This document shows positions 8,469 to 16,919 of a stretch of 55,876 nucleotides of DNA, one piece after another. A program made the position numbers and the translations under genes. Origin of the DNA: Streptomyces mangrovisoli (GTDB lineage Bacteria; Actinomycetota; Actinomycetes; Streptomycetales; Streptomycetaceae); NCBI RefSeq assembly GCF_000974985.2, contig NZ_LAVA02000041.1, positions 1-55,876 of the forward strand, given 5' to 3'. The notes below the pieces were generated by a model, which was given only the letters and a program-made list of their open reading frames with translations, searched no databases and was not told the DNA's origin. The stretch's first letter is position 1. Every line of letters begins with the position of its first letter.

Positions 8469-9287
8469 ACCACGCATTCGAACACTCCTGCAGGTTGGTA
8501 CCCGGATCCGCAAGGGGCGGCCCAGACGCTGCGGTACTACGACGGTTCCCAGTGGACCGAGCACACGCACGCCGGCGAACAGGGCCAGACGGTACCGCCG
8601 ATCCCGCAGCAGGCGACCGGGCCCGACCCGCGTGTGCAGCAGCAGGTTCAGCAGCAGGCCGGGGTCGCGCCTAGCGGCCCCGGTGGCGGCACTCTGTTCA
8701 CCGAGCCGGTCCTGGTGGTGAACCAGAAGGCCAAGCTGATCGAGGTGACCAACGAGTACAAGGTCTTCGATCAGGGCGGCAACCAGATCGGCTCGGTCAC
8801 CGAGGTCGGTCAGAGCGTTCTGAAGAAGATCCTTCGCTTCGTCTCCAGCCTCGACCAGTTCATGACCCACCGGCTCGAGATCCGCGACGCCCACGGCCAG
8901 CCGCAGTTGACGCTGACCCGGCCCGCGAAGATCTTCAAGTCGAAGGTGATCGTGTCCCGTCCGGACGGCACGGTCGTCGGCGAGATCGTCCAGAAGAACA
9001 TGATCGGCAAGATCAACTTCGCGATGATGGTGAACGGCCAGCAGGTCGGCGCGATCAAGGCGGAGAACTGGCGGGCGTGGAACTTCGCGATCGTCGACCA
9101 CGCGGAGAACGAGGTCGCGCGGATCACCAAGACGTGGGAGGGCCTCGCCAAGACGCTCTTCACGACCGCGGACAACTACGTCCTCCAGATCCACTTCCAG
9201 CTGCCCGAGCCGCTGCTGAGCCTGGTCGTCGCGACCGCGCTCACCGTCGACACGGCGCTGAAGCAGGACTCGCGCGGGCTCGGCTGA
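8466..9287 (+). CDS. DUF2510 and LURP-one-related (scramblase-like) protein
   Basis: The GTG start gives 273 residues. Residues ~7-35 form a DUF2510 module (A-G-W-Y-P-D-P-x-G ... L-R-Y-Y-D-G-S-Q-W-T), a short domain common at actinobacterial N-termini. A Gln/Pro-rich linker (40-70) follows. Residues ~75-265 match the LURP-one/phospholipid-scramblase-like beta-barrel: 'LVVNQKAKLIEVTNEYKVFD', 'GNQIGSV', 'IKAENWRAWNFAIVD', with a hydrophobic C-terminal helix (LLSLVVATALTVDTAL). The biochemical role of the bacterial members is not established. The gene is monocistronic, with a strong bidirectional hairpin downstream. Confidence 0.85.
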   Translation: MTTHSNTPAGWYPDPQGAAQTLRYYDGSQWTEHTHAGEQGQTVPPIPQQATGPDPRVQQQVQQQAGVAPSGPGGGTLFTEPVLVVNQKAKLIEVTNEYKVFDQGGNQIGSVTEVGQSVLKKILRFVSSLDQFMTHRLEIRDAHGQPQLTLTRPAKIFKSKVIVSRPDGTVVGEIVQKNMIGKINFAMMVNGQQVGAIKAENWRAWNFAIVDHAENEVARITKTWEGLAKTLFTTADNYVLQIHFQLPEPLLSLVVATALTVDTALKQDSRGLG

Positions 9288-9313
9288 CCGTCGGGAAGCC
9301 CCATCACAGCAGT

Positions 9314-9363
9314 GCGAACGGCGGTGCGGCCACGGTTCTCCGTGGTGTCGCACCGCCGTTCGC
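9314..9363. terminator. Strong bidirectional terminator
   Basis: A perfect 15-bp stem (GCGAACGGCGGTGCG at 9314-9328 with its complement at 9349-9363) encloses a second hairpin (CCACGG/CCGTGG around a TTCT loop). It lies between the convergent LURP-one and DMT-transporter genes and can serve both. Confidence 0.85.
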
Positions 9364-9401
9364 GTTCCGTCCCCGCGCCGCCGACAGCGCGCGGACGGCG
9401 T

Positions 9402-10535
9402 CTACAGCGACGTGAGGTGTCCGCGTCCGGACCGGTACCGGCGCCGCCGCTGCCTGGGCTGCTTGGGCAGCAGCGCCGGTTCGGGTGTCGCCGTACCCGG
9501 TTCCAGCGCGAGGACCGCGGCCACGGGGTGCTCCCCGTCGTCCTCGCCCGCGGCGCCGACCGCCCCGGCGGGAGACGCCGTTCCGGCCAGGGAAGCGGTC
9601 CCGATCGCGGTGGCCGCTCCGGTCGGCATGGCCGCCCCGGCGAGAGAACCAGCCGCGGCCGCCCCGGCGGGAGAACCCGCGGGGGAAGGAGCCCCGCCGG
9701 AGCCCGCCGCCGGTTCCGGCGTGTTCCGCGACAGTTCCAGCACGCCCCAGGCCGCGCACGCCGCGCCGGCCAGGGCCAGCAGCACGCCCTCCACGCCGCC
9801 CCGCAGCCCCTGGCCCAGCAGCGCGAGCCCGATCACCGCGGCCGCCACCGGATTGGCCAGGGTCACCACCGCGAGCGGAGCGCCGAGGCCGCCGCGGTAG
9901 GCGGTCTGCGACAGCAGCAGCCCGCCCGCGGCGAACGCGGCGACCAGCAGCGCCACCACGACCACCTGGGCGCTGAGCGCCGGGCCGGTCCGGTCGGTGG
10001 CGGCCACCGTCACCGTCTGGGTCAACGCCGAGGCCACGCCCGAGGCGAAGCCCGACGCCGTGGCGTGCCGCAGCCCGGGACGGCCGCCGGGCCAGGACAG
10101 CATCCCGATCACCGCCGCCGTGGCGCCCGCGACCGCGACCGCCTCGGTGAGGCTCAGCACCCGGTGGGGTGCCGGACCGGACGCCGTGACGAGGATCGCG
10201 GAGAGTCCGAGCAGGGTGAGCGCGGTGCCGCGCCACTCGGCGGGGCCGACCCGCCGCCCGGCCACCCGCGCCCCCATCGGGACCGCGGCGACCAGGGTGA
10301 GCGCGCCGAGCGGCTGCACCAGCGTCAGCGGGCCGTACTTGAGGGACACGACGTGCAGCAGCGCGGCGCCGGCGTTCAGCAGGACCGACCACCACCAGGC
10401 GCTGGAGGCCAGCATCCGCAGCGGCCCGGCGCCGTCCGCGGTGCGGGAGGCGAGCCGTTCCTGCGCGACCGCCGCGGCGGCGTAGGCGACCGCCGAGACG
10501 AGCGAGAGGGCGACGGCGAGGACGGTGGCGCTCAT
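9402..10535 (-). CDS. DMT-family (EamA-like) membrane transporter
   Basis: This is a 377-residue integral membrane protein of the drug/metabolite transporter superfamily, substrate unknown. The first ~275 residues contain about nine or ten hydrophobic segments, beginning MSATVLAVALSLVSAVAYAAAA, in the two-repeat pattern of EamA proteins (e.g. 'LVQPLGALTLVAAVPMGA', 'PLAVVTLANPVAAAVIGLALLGQ'). The last ~100 residues are an Ala/Gly/Pro/Ser low-complexity tail ending in an Arg-rich stretch (RQRRRRYRSGRG), likely cytoplasmic. Its ATG overlaps the stop of the PAP2 gene by four bases (ATGA, 10532-10535), so the two are co-translated. Confidence 0.87.
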   Translation of the reverse strand: MSATVLAVALSLVSAVAYAAAAVAQERLASRTADGAGPLRMLASSAWWWSVLLNAGAALLHVVSLKYGPLTLVQPLGALTLVAAVPMGARVAGRRVGPAEWRGTALTLLGLSAILVTASGPAPHRVLSLTEAVAVAGATAAVIGMLSWPGGRPGLRHATASGFASGVASALTQTVTVAATDRTGPALSAQVVVVALLVAAFAAGGLLLSQTAYRGGLGAPLAVVTLANPVAAAVIGLALLGQGLRGGVEGVLLALAGAACAAWGVLELSRNTPEPAAGSGGAPSPAGSPAGAAAAGSLAGAAMPTGAATAIGTASLAGTASPAGAVGAAGEDDGEHPVAAVLALEPGTATPEPALLPKQPRQRRRRYRSGRGHLTSL

Positions 10536-11512
10536 CGGCCCGTTCCCGCCAGCGCGGTGGCCGATGCCGGGTCCTGGGCGGGCAGCGGCCGCGGACGACC
10601 GCGACTCGCGGCGCTCCCGGCGGCGGCCCCCGCGCTTCCGGCACCTGCGCTCCCGGCCCCGGTACCCGCGCTTGCGGCACCGGCACCTGCGCTCCCGACC
10701 CCGGTACCCGCGCTTGCGGCACCGGCATCGGTGCTCCCGGCGCCCGCACCCGCCCTGTCGGCCCTGTCAGCCGTGTCGACCGTGTCGGCTTCGTGTCGCG
10801 GGCGCGGGATCAGGGCGAGGGCGGTGCCGAGCATGGCCGTGGCCACGATCGCGTCGATCCAGTAGTGGTTCGCGGTGCCGACTATGACCAGCAGCGTCAC
10901 CAGCGGATGCAGCAGCCACAGCCACCGCAGGCGGGAGCGGGTCGCCGCGATCAGGCCGATCGCCACCATCAGGGCCCAGCCGAAGTGCAGCGACGGCATC
11001 GCCGCGAACTGGTTCGAGAGATGGTCGGTCCGCGGGGGCCCGTACACGGAGGGGCCGTAGACGCGGCCGGTGTCGACGAGACCGCTGAGCGCGAGCATCC
11101 GCGGCGGGGCGAGCGGGAAGGTGAAGGGCAGGACCAGGGCGGCGGCGGTGACCGCGGCGAGGACCCGGCGGGCCCACACGTAGTGCGCCGGCCGCCTCAG
11201 ATACATCCAGACCAGGAAGGCCGCGGTGGCGGGGAAGTGGACGGTCGCGTAGTAGATGTTCGCGAGCCGCACCAGGTCGTGGCTGTCCAGCAGCAGCGAC
11301 TGCACCAGGCCCTCGCCGGGCAGGTGCAGCACGCGCTCCAGGTGCCAGACCCGGCCCGCGTTGTGCAGCGCCTCGGTCACATGGCCCGTGGCCAGCTGCC
11401 TGCCGAGCTTGTAGACGAGGAAGAGCCCCACCACGAGCAGCAGCTCGCGTACGAGTGGTGGCCGGGCGGCAGCGCCCGGCTCGGCCCGAGCAGGCTCGGT
11501 TCGTGCATCCAT
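10532..11512 (-). CDS. PAP2-superfamily membrane phosphatase / inositol-phosphotransferase-like
   Basis: This 326-residue integral membrane protein has about six transmembrane segments followed by a low-complexity C-terminus. PAP2-type catalytic motifs are visible: 'MPSLHFGWAL' (phosphatase motif with SxH) and 'ANHYWIDAIVATAML' (H...D). The arrangement is that of the PAP2_3/Aur1-Ipt1 group, which acts on lipid phosphates or phosphoinositol head groups. The exact substrate cannot be read from sequence. The tail is an Ala/Gly/Ser/Thr repeat encoded by a 42-bp tandem repeat, unlikely to be catalytic. It is the first gene of a two-gene operon with the DMT transporter, divergent from a TetR gene across a region holding a long inverted repeat. 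Confidence 0.87.
   Translation of the reverse strand: MDARTEPARAEPGAAARPPLVRELLLVVGLFLVYKLGRQLATGHVTEALHNAGRVWHLERVLHLPGEGLVQSLLLDSHDLVRLANIYYATVHFPATAAFLVWMYLRRPAHYVWARRVLAAVTAAALVLPFTFPLAPPRMLALSGLVDTGRVYGPSVYGPPRTDHLSNQFAAMPSLHFGWALMVAIGLIAATRSRLRWLWLLHPLVTLLVIVGTANHYWIDAIVATAMLGTALALIPRPRHEADTVDTADRADRAGAGAGSTDAGAASAGTGVGSAGAGAASAGTGAGSAGAGSAGAAAGSAASRGRPRPLPAQDPASATALAGTGR
10641..10740. repeat. 42-bp tandem repeat inside the PAP2 gene
   Basis: About 2.4 copies of a 42-bp unit (starts near 10641, 10683, 10725) encode 14-residue repeats of the type A-G-T-G-x-G-S-A-G-A-G-A-A-S. The period is a multiple of three, so copy-number change would keep the frame. Confidence 0.8.
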
Positions 11513-11716
11513 CCCCGGCCCTTTCGCCGATCGTCGTCATCCCTGTGCAGGTGTGTCCCCATGACCCGGGCGGGGGCCCGGACTCATCGCGCCGGGCGGT
11601 GCCCGACGGACGCGGGTCCGGGCGGTGGCCCGGACCCGAAGGGGACCCGGGCTGCTGCCCGGACCCATCGATACGGCCGCGTCCCGAAACGTGTGCGTGC
11701 CGAAACGCTAGCGTAC

Positions 11717-11766
11717 CGATACGCCAGTGTACCGATACGTCTGAGTACCGGTACACTGGCGTATCG
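11717..11766. promoter_or_regulatory. Long inverted repeat, putative TetR operator
   Basis: CGATACGCCAGTGTACCG (11717-11734) and its exact complement (11749-11766) are separated by 14 bases that contain another GTACCGATACG-like half. Copies of ACCGATAC/GTACCGGTAC recur from 11713. It lies 38 bases before the tetR start and upstream of the divergent PAP2-DMT operon, so it may control both. Confidence 0.7.
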
Positions 11767-11804
11767 ATAGAGCGTCACCACTCCCGAGACGAGGAGAAGA
11801 GCTG

Positions 11805-12419
11805 ATGACGTCGCAGGCCGCGGAGGGACCGGAATCGGTCGCCGCCTCGCGCCGCTCCAAGATCACACCGGAGCGTGAGCGGGAGTTCTTCGACGCCGTC
11901 CTCGAACAGATCCGCGCATGCGGCTACGACTCCGTCACCATGGAGGGGGTCGCCGCCAGCACGCGGTGCAGCAAGTCGACGCTCTACCGGCAGTGGCGCA
12001 ACAAGCCGCAGTTCGTGGCGGCCGCGCTGCGCGCCAACCGGCGCGTGCGGTTCGCCGGGATCGACAACGGTTCGCTCGCCGAGGATCTGCGCCAGGCGGC
12101 GCGGGCGGCCGGGGACTGGTCGGGCAAGGACACCCGGCTGCTCCAGGCGCTCGGGCACGCGATCACGGAGGACAAGGAGCTGGCGCACGCCCTGCGCGAG
12201 GCGCTGGTGGACCCCGAGATCGCCGCGCTCCAGCAGATCCTGCGGCGGGGGGTCGAGCGGGGCGAGATCGCCGCGGACAACCCGGCGGTCGAGTACATCC
12301 CCGCCATGATGTTCGGCGTCCTGCGGGTCAGGCCCTTCCTGACCGGCGAGTACGCCGACGCCGAGTACCTGGTCCGGTTCGTGGAGGCGGCCGTGCTGCC
12401 GGCCCTCGGGCTGACCTGA
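11805..12419 (+). CDS. TetR-family transcriptional regulator
   Basis: The ATG at 11805 is preceded by GAGGAG. The 204-residue protein has an N-terminal TetR HTH of classical form (residues ~22-70: R-E-R-E-F-F-D-A-V-L-E-Q-I-R-A-C-G-Y-D-S ... C-S-K-S-T-L-Y-R-Q-W) and an all-helical ligand-binding part whose length is usual for the family. It is divergent from the PAP2-DMT transporter operon, and a long inverted repeat lies between them. By analogy with other TetR/transporter pairs it probably represses its own gene and the operon until a ligand of the transporter or lipid phosphatase appears. That wiring and the ligand are inference. Confidence 0.9.
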   Translation: MTSQAAEGPESVAASRRSKITPEREREFFDAVLEQIRACGYDSVTMEGVAASTRCSKSTLYRQWRNKPQFVAAALRANRRVRFAGIDNGSLAEDLRQAARAAGDWSGKDTRLLQALGHAITEDKELAHALREALVDPEIAALQQILRRGVERGEIAADNPAVEYIPAMMFGVLRVRPFLTGEYADAEYLVRFVEAAVLPALGLT

Positions 12420-12500
12420 GACCCAGGTCGCCGTCCACGGGATGACTGGACGGCGGTCTGATCGCGCCGCACCGTGGGGACGGGGGCGGCGCGCACCCCC

Positions 12501-12546
12501 CGGCCGGGTGGGGTGCCCCTTGAGCGGGGGGCATCCCACCCGGCCG
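12501..12546. terminator. Bidirectional terminator between tetR and DUF2510 gene
   Basis: CGGCCGGGTGGGGTGCCCC (12501-12519) pairs, with one mismatch, with the complementary arm ending CCCACCCGGCCG (12525-12546) over a short loop. It sits between convergent genes. A second, less regular G+C-rich hairpin follows around 12560-12630. Confidence 0.8.
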
Positions 12547-12635
12547 TCGCTTTCCCGAGGGCGCGCGGCCGGGGTTCTCCCGAAGGAGCGCGGCCGCGGC
12601 CGTGGCCGTTCACCGGCCCGGCCGCGGAGCGCGCG

Positions 12636-13682
12636 TCAGACCTTCTGGCCGTCGCCGCCGCCCGAGGACGCGGCGATGCCCTTCGTGATGGTGTCGATCA
12701 CAGAGGCCTTCTGATCGGCGTCGATGCCGAAGCGGACCACGACCAGCTGCGAGGCGGAGGCCGGGGAGGGGAAGACCAGCGACTCGACGATGCCGTCCGC
12801 GCCCTTGCTGGTGACCGCCTTCCAGCGGACCAGGTAACCCTTCTGCCCGGCCACGGTGATCGCCTTGGACTCCAGCACCTTGTGCGAGGTGATGCTGCCG
12901 TAGCCCTTGCCGTACGACTCCTCGGCGTTGGCCGAGATGTCCGCCTTCGCGACCGCCTCGGCCGTGTCGCCCTTGGTGCCCAGCGCCGCCGCGGGCGCCG
13001 AGTAGGCGCCGCCCTTCGTGCAGGTCTGCGACGTGTCGCCGGGGCACTTGTAGGAGTCGTCGGACGTCACCTGGGCGCCCACGGTGATCGACTCGCCGGT
13101 CCAGCCGTCCGGCACCGGGACGCTGATGGCGTTGATCGAGTCGGAGACCGTACCGCCGCCCTTGACCTTCGGCGCCTCGGACTGGCCCGGGTCGGGGCTC
13201 TGCCCGCCGGAGCCGCCGTCGCCGGAGCCGCCGCTCTGGCCGCCGTCCTCGCCGCCGCCGTTCTGCCCGAACGGACCGCCCTGGCCGCCGCCGAAGCCGC
13301 CCTCGGGGCCGCCCTGGCCGCCGCCGAACCCGCCGGGGCCCTGCTGGGTGCCGGCCTGGTTGCCGTTGCCGTTGCCGCCGCCGTTGTCGGTCAGCGCCCA
13401 GGCGCCGACCCCGATGGCGGCGAGCACCGCGGCCGCCACGCCGACGGCTATGCCCGTGCGCAGACCGCGCCGCGAGCCGGCCGGCGGCTGGGCGGGATAC
13501 GCCGGGTACGCCGGAAATCCTCCGGCGGCCGGCGGCTGCGTCGGGGGACCCCAGACGGAGGTCGAACCCGCGGGGCGGGTCTGATCCGTCCATGCCTTGC
13601 CGTCCCACCAGCGCTCGGTGGCGGGAGAGTCATCTGATTGCCCCGGGTCTGGGTACCACCCGGGAGGAGTCACCTGCGTCAT
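12636..13682 (-). CDS. Membrane-anchored DUF2510 protein with glycine-rich linker
   Basis: The ATG at 13682 gives 348 residues. An N-terminal DUF2510 module (P-P-G-W-Y-P-D-P-G ... E-R-W-W-D-G-K-A-W-T) and a Pro-rich linker lead to one transmembrane helix (residues ~75-98, G-I-A-V-G-V-A-A-A-V-L-A-A-I-G-V-G-A-W-A). A ~90-residue Gly/Gln/Asn/Asp low-complexity linker follows, then an extracellular C-terminal domain of about 150 residues with a Cys pair (Y-K-C-P-G-D-T-S-Q-T-C). The shape is cytoplasmic DUF2510, one membrane pass and an external domain. Function is unknown. It faces tetR convergently and is divergent from the LAL-like ATPase gene. Confidence 0.8.
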   Translation of the reverse strand: MTQVTPPGWYPDPGQSDDSPATERWWDGKAWTDQTRPAGSTSVWGPPTQPPAAGGFPAYPAYPAQPPAGSRRGLRTGIAVGVAAAVLAAIGVGAWALTDNGGGNGNGNQAGTQQGPGGFGGGQGGPEGGFGGGQGGPFGQNGGGEDGGQSGGSGDGGSGGQSPDPGQSEAPKVKGGGTVSDSINAISVPVPDGWTGESITVGAQVTSDDSYKCPGDTSQTCTKGGAYSAPAAALGTKGDTAEAVAKADISANAEESYGKGYGSITSHKVLESKAITVAGQKGYLVRWKAVTSKGADGIVESLVFPSPASASQLVVVRFGIDADQKASVIDTITKGIAASSGGGDGQKV

Positions 13683-14014
13683 GAGACCACCGTATGAGGC
13701 ATGGGTGAAAGCGGGATGAGAGGATCCGGTCCCACTTCCTGAAGGTCGTGTGCCGTGACGTCGACCGTACCCGCCCACCGCATCCTCGCGAAGCCCGGCT
13801 CACCCCTGCCCCTCGAAGCCCCGCCGTTCCCCGACCGAGCGGTGAACTCCGTTGCCCGGGAAGGGAATCGTTACGCCCCGGGCCTGGTGCGTCGGCCTCC
13901 GGAACGGCCGTTCACCCGTACCGGAGAGAGCTGTCCGTTCCGCGCACCACGAGGACCGGGAGCGGGCTACGCTCGGGAGCTGAACGTCGTCCGGCGACTC
14001 GGGGAGGCAGCGGG
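13683..14014. other. 332-base divergent intergenic region
   Basis: The gap holds promoters for the DUF2510 gene (minus) and the LAL-like ATPase gene (plus). A TACGCT hexamer at 13968-13973 is a possible -10 for the ATPase gene. I see no clear operator or hairpin. Open frames crossing it show no protein-like features. Confidence 0.45.
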
Positions 14015-16810
14015 ATGGACGAGGAACGGCCCTCGGCTCCCGCCCCCGGCTCCCTCTGGGAGCGGGACACGGAGGTCGCCGCGGTCACCGAGGCGCTCGA
14101 CGACCTGTGCGCCGACCGGGCCACCGCCGGCAGCCTGCTGGTGCTGCGCGGCGAGGCCGGCCTCGGCAAGACCGCCCTGCTGGCCGAGGCCCGCCGCATC
14201 GCCGAACGGCGCGGCTGCACGGTCTGGGCCGCCCGTGGCGCCGAGACCCTGCGCTCCGTGCCCTTCACCGTCGTACGGCAGCTGCTCCAGCCCGCGCTGC
14301 TGTCCCTGCTGCCCGAGGAGGCCCGCGAGTACCTCGGCGACTGGTACGACATCGCGGGTCCCGCCCTCGGCATAGCGGAACCCGCCGGGCGCCGGGCCGA
14401 CCCGCAGGGCGTGGTGGACGGCCTGGTCGCCGCCGTACGCCGACTGGTCAAGCGCGAGTGGCCGCTGGTGCTGCTGATCGACGACGCGCACTGGGCGGAC
14501 CAGGAGACCCTGCGCTGGCTCGCCGCGTTCGCCGAGCGCCTCGACGACCTGCCGGTGCTCGTCGTGGTGGCGCGCAGGCCCGGCGACGTCACCGGGGAGA
14601 GCGCGCGACTGCTCGACCTGGTGGAGGCCACCGCCGGCCGGCCCGTCGCGGACCTCAGCGCGCTGACCCCGGACGCCGCCGCCGGACTCACCCGCGCCAC
14701 CCTGGGGGCGCTCGCCGACGCCCCCTTCTGCCGCGAGGTGTGGGCCGTCACCGGCGGCAATCCGTACGAGACCGTCGAGCTCCTCGCCAAGGTGCAGGAC
14801 AGCGACATGGAACCGGTCGAGGCGCGCGCTGGCGACCTGCGCGCGCTCAACCGCTCCGCGCGCGGCGGCGGACTCGTCGCCCGCCTGAAGGGACTCGGCA
14901 TCGAGGCCACCCGGTTCGCCTGGGCGGCCGCGATCCTCGGCGTCGGCATCCGGGTCGACCTCGTCGCCCAACTCGCCACCCTCGGCCGGGCCGACGCCCA
15001 GCGCTGCGCCGAACTCCTGATCGGCGCCCGCATCCTGACCGAGGTCGACGCGGCGGGCGGCCAGGGCGGCCAAGGCGACCGAGGCGCCCACGGCGGTCAA
15101 CACGGGGACGGCGGTCAACACGGGGACGGCGGCGGCCAGCACAGGGACGGTCGCCACCACCGGGACGACGGCCAACACGCCCACGGCGAGCTGGAGTTCG
15201 TGCACCCGCTGATCGCCAGCGCCGTCTACCACTCCATCCCCGACGCCCTGCGCACCGCCATGCACGGGATCGCCGCCCAGGTCGTCACGGCGTCCGGACT
15301 CGGCGCCGTCGCCGCCTCCCGCCATCTGCTCCAGGTCCATCCGGACGACGACGCGGGGCTCGTCGAGCAACTGCGCGCGGCCGCCGGGGAGCACCTCGCC
15401 GTCGGCGCGCCCGACGCGGCCCGCCGCTGCCTGGAGCGCGCCCTGCGCGAACCGCCCCGCCCCGAAGCGCAGGCGTACGTCCTCTACGAACTGGGCTGCG
15501 CCACCCTGCTGACCGCGCCCGCCACCACCATCGGGCACCTCAGGGCCGCGCTCGCGCTGCCCGGCCTCGACCGGGACACCCGTGTGGACGCGGTCTTCCG
15601 CCTCTCCCAGGCGCTGCTCCACAACGACCAGCTGGAGGAGGCCGTCCGCACCGTGGAGGCCGAGGCCGCCCGCCTCGGTCCCGGCCCCGCCCGGATGCGG
15701 TTGCAGGGCGTGCAGTACATGTGGGAGGGCATCCACGCCGGCGACGCGGCCTCACCGGGCCGCTCCGAGCGCCTCGCCGCGCTCGCCGCCACGTGCACCG
15801 GGCGCGACAACTCCGAACGCGCGCTGCTGATCCTGCGCGGCTTCGACGCGATGGCCCACGGCGAGAGCGCCGACGAGGTCGTGGCGCTCTGCGACCGGGC
15901 CCTGGTCAACGACAGGCTGGCCCCCGGGCTCGGCTGGACCGACACCGAGTGGGGCATCGAACTGCTGCTGATGCTCGCCAACGCGTACGCCTTCGCCGAC
16001 CGGCTCGACCGGGCCGGCGCCCTGTACACGGAGGCCCTGGCGACCTACGAGACGGCGGGCTGGAGCGGCGGCCACCTGGCGCTCGCGCACGCCTACGTCG
16101 GTGTCGGCCACCGCAGGCGGGGCAAGCTGCGCGAGGCGGAGGCCGCCCTGCGGGAGTCGCTGCGCCTCGCCGAGCGCGTCGGCCGCGGGCTGCCGCTGTA
16201 CTGGTCGGCCACCTGCAACCTCGTCGACACGCTGCTGGCCCGGGGCCATGTCGAGGAGGCCCGCTCGGTCGCCGAACGGTACGGCTTCGCGCCGCCGTAC
16301 CCCTCCACGATCGTGCTCCCCGACCCGCGTTCGGTGCGCGGCCGGCTGCTGCTCGCCGTCGGCCGCACCGCGGACGGCATCGCGGAACTGGAGGCGGCCG
16401 GGAAGGCGGCCGCCGTGCGCGGCCACCACAACCCGGTGATGGTGCCCTGGGCCGTCGACCTCGCCCGCGCGCTGGCCGCCGAGGACCCCGCGCGGGCGGG
16501 CCGGCTCGCCGCGGAGGCGCGCCGGCGGGCCGAGCGCTTCGGCACGGACACCGCCATCGGCGAGGCCCTGCGCTGCGCCGCCGCCCTGGCGACCGGCCCG
16601 CGCGCGGTGGAGCTCGCCGCGCAGGCCGCCGCCCGCCTGGAGGCCTCGCCCTGCCAGTACGAGCACGCGGCGGCCCGTGTCGAGTACGGCATCGCGGCCC
16701 GCTCGCCCGCCGACCTCGACCGGGGCCTCGCGCTGGCCCGCGCGTGCGGAGCGGACGGCCTGGCGGAACGGGCCGGACAGATGCTGAAGTCGGTCCGCGG
16801 GGCGAACTGA
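14015..16810 (+). CDS. Large AAA/STAND-type ATPase with TPR-like repeats, no HTH
   Basis: ATG 14015 follows GGGGAGG at good spacing; the product has 931 residues. It looks like a LAL-type LuxR regulator: N-terminal AAA_16-like ATPase with Walker A G-E-A-G-L-G-K-T (46-53) and Walker B L-L-I-D-D-A-H-W-A-D (153-162), then alpha-helical TPR-like repeats to the end. The C-terminus (M-L-K-S-V-R-G-A-N) comes straight out of the repeats and no LuxR helix-turn-helix follows. It may therefore signal through a partner, or be a regulator that lost its DNA-binding domain. A His/Gly/Gln/Asp-rich insertion (~348-392) coded by an 18-bp tandem repeat interrupts the region between ATPase and repeats. The gene stands alone. 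Confidence 0.82.
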   Translation: MDEERPSAPAPGSLWERDTEVAAVTEALDDLCADRATAGSLLVLRGEAGLGKTALLAEARRIAERRGCTVWAARGAETLRSVPFTVVRQLLQPALLSLLPEEAREYLGDWYDIAGPALGIAEPAGRRADPQGVVDGLVAAVRRLVKREWPLVLLIDDAHWADQETLRWLAAFAERLDDLPVLVVVARRPGDVTGESARLLDLVEATAGRPVADLSALTPDAAAGLTRATLGALADAPFCREVWAVTGGNPYETVELLAKVQDSDMEPVEARAGDLRALNRSARGGGLVARLKGLGIEATRFAWAAAILGVGIRVDLVAQLATLGRADAQRCAELLIGARILTEVDAAGGQGGQGDRGAHGGQHGDGGQHGDGGGQHRDGRHHRDDGQHAHGELEFVHPLIASAVYHSIPDALRTAMHGIAAQVVTASGLGAVAASRHLLQVHPDDDAGLVEQLRAAAGEHLAVGAPDAARRCLERALREPPRPEAQAYVLYELGCATLLTAPATTIGHLRAALALPGLDRDTRVDAVFRLSQALLHNDQLEEAVRTVEAEAARLGPGPARMRLQGVQYMWEGIHAGDAASPGRSERLAALAATCTGRDNSERALLILRGFDAMAHGESADEVVALCDRALVNDRLAPGLGWTDTEWGIELLLMLANAYAFADRLDRAGALYTEALATYETAGWSGGHLALAHAYVGVGHRRRGKLREAEAALRESLRLAERVGRGLPLYWSATCNLVDTLLARGHVEEARSVAERYGFAPPYPSTIVLPDPRSVRGRLLLAVGRTADGIAELEAAGKAAAVRGHHNPVMVPWAVDLARALAAEDPARAGRLAAEARRRAERFGTDTAIGEALRCAAALATGPRAVELAAQAAARLEASPCQYEHAAARVEYGIAARSPADLDRGLALARACGADGLAERAGQMLKSVRGAN
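15058..15186. repeat. 18-bp tandem repeat coding a His/Gly-rich insert
   Basis: Two exact and several decayed copies of an 18-bp unit (GGCGGTCAACACGGGGAC type) encode G-G-Q-H-G-D repeats inside the ATPase gene. The His-rich product could bind metal, or may simply be slippage-generated filler. Confidence 0.7.
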
Positions 16811-16829
16811 CGACGGGGCGCGCCCCCAA

Positions 16830-16851
16830 AAGGGCGCGGGGAACCGCGCGA
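16830..16851. repeat. Copy of the interspersed GGGGCGCGGGGAACTGCGCG repeat
   Basis: This is a variant copy (GGGCGCGGGGAACCGCGCGA) about 20 bases after the ATPase stop codon. The bases that follow it (GACCACGACGCTCCCGCACG) recur near 55798 beside another copy, so the repeat unit is longer than the palindromic core. Confidence 0.75.
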
Positions 16852-16919
16852 GCGACCACGACGCTCCCGCACGCGGTGCCGCTTCCCGCGGGCCCGCGGC
16901 GGTACCGCCGAGGCAGCGG

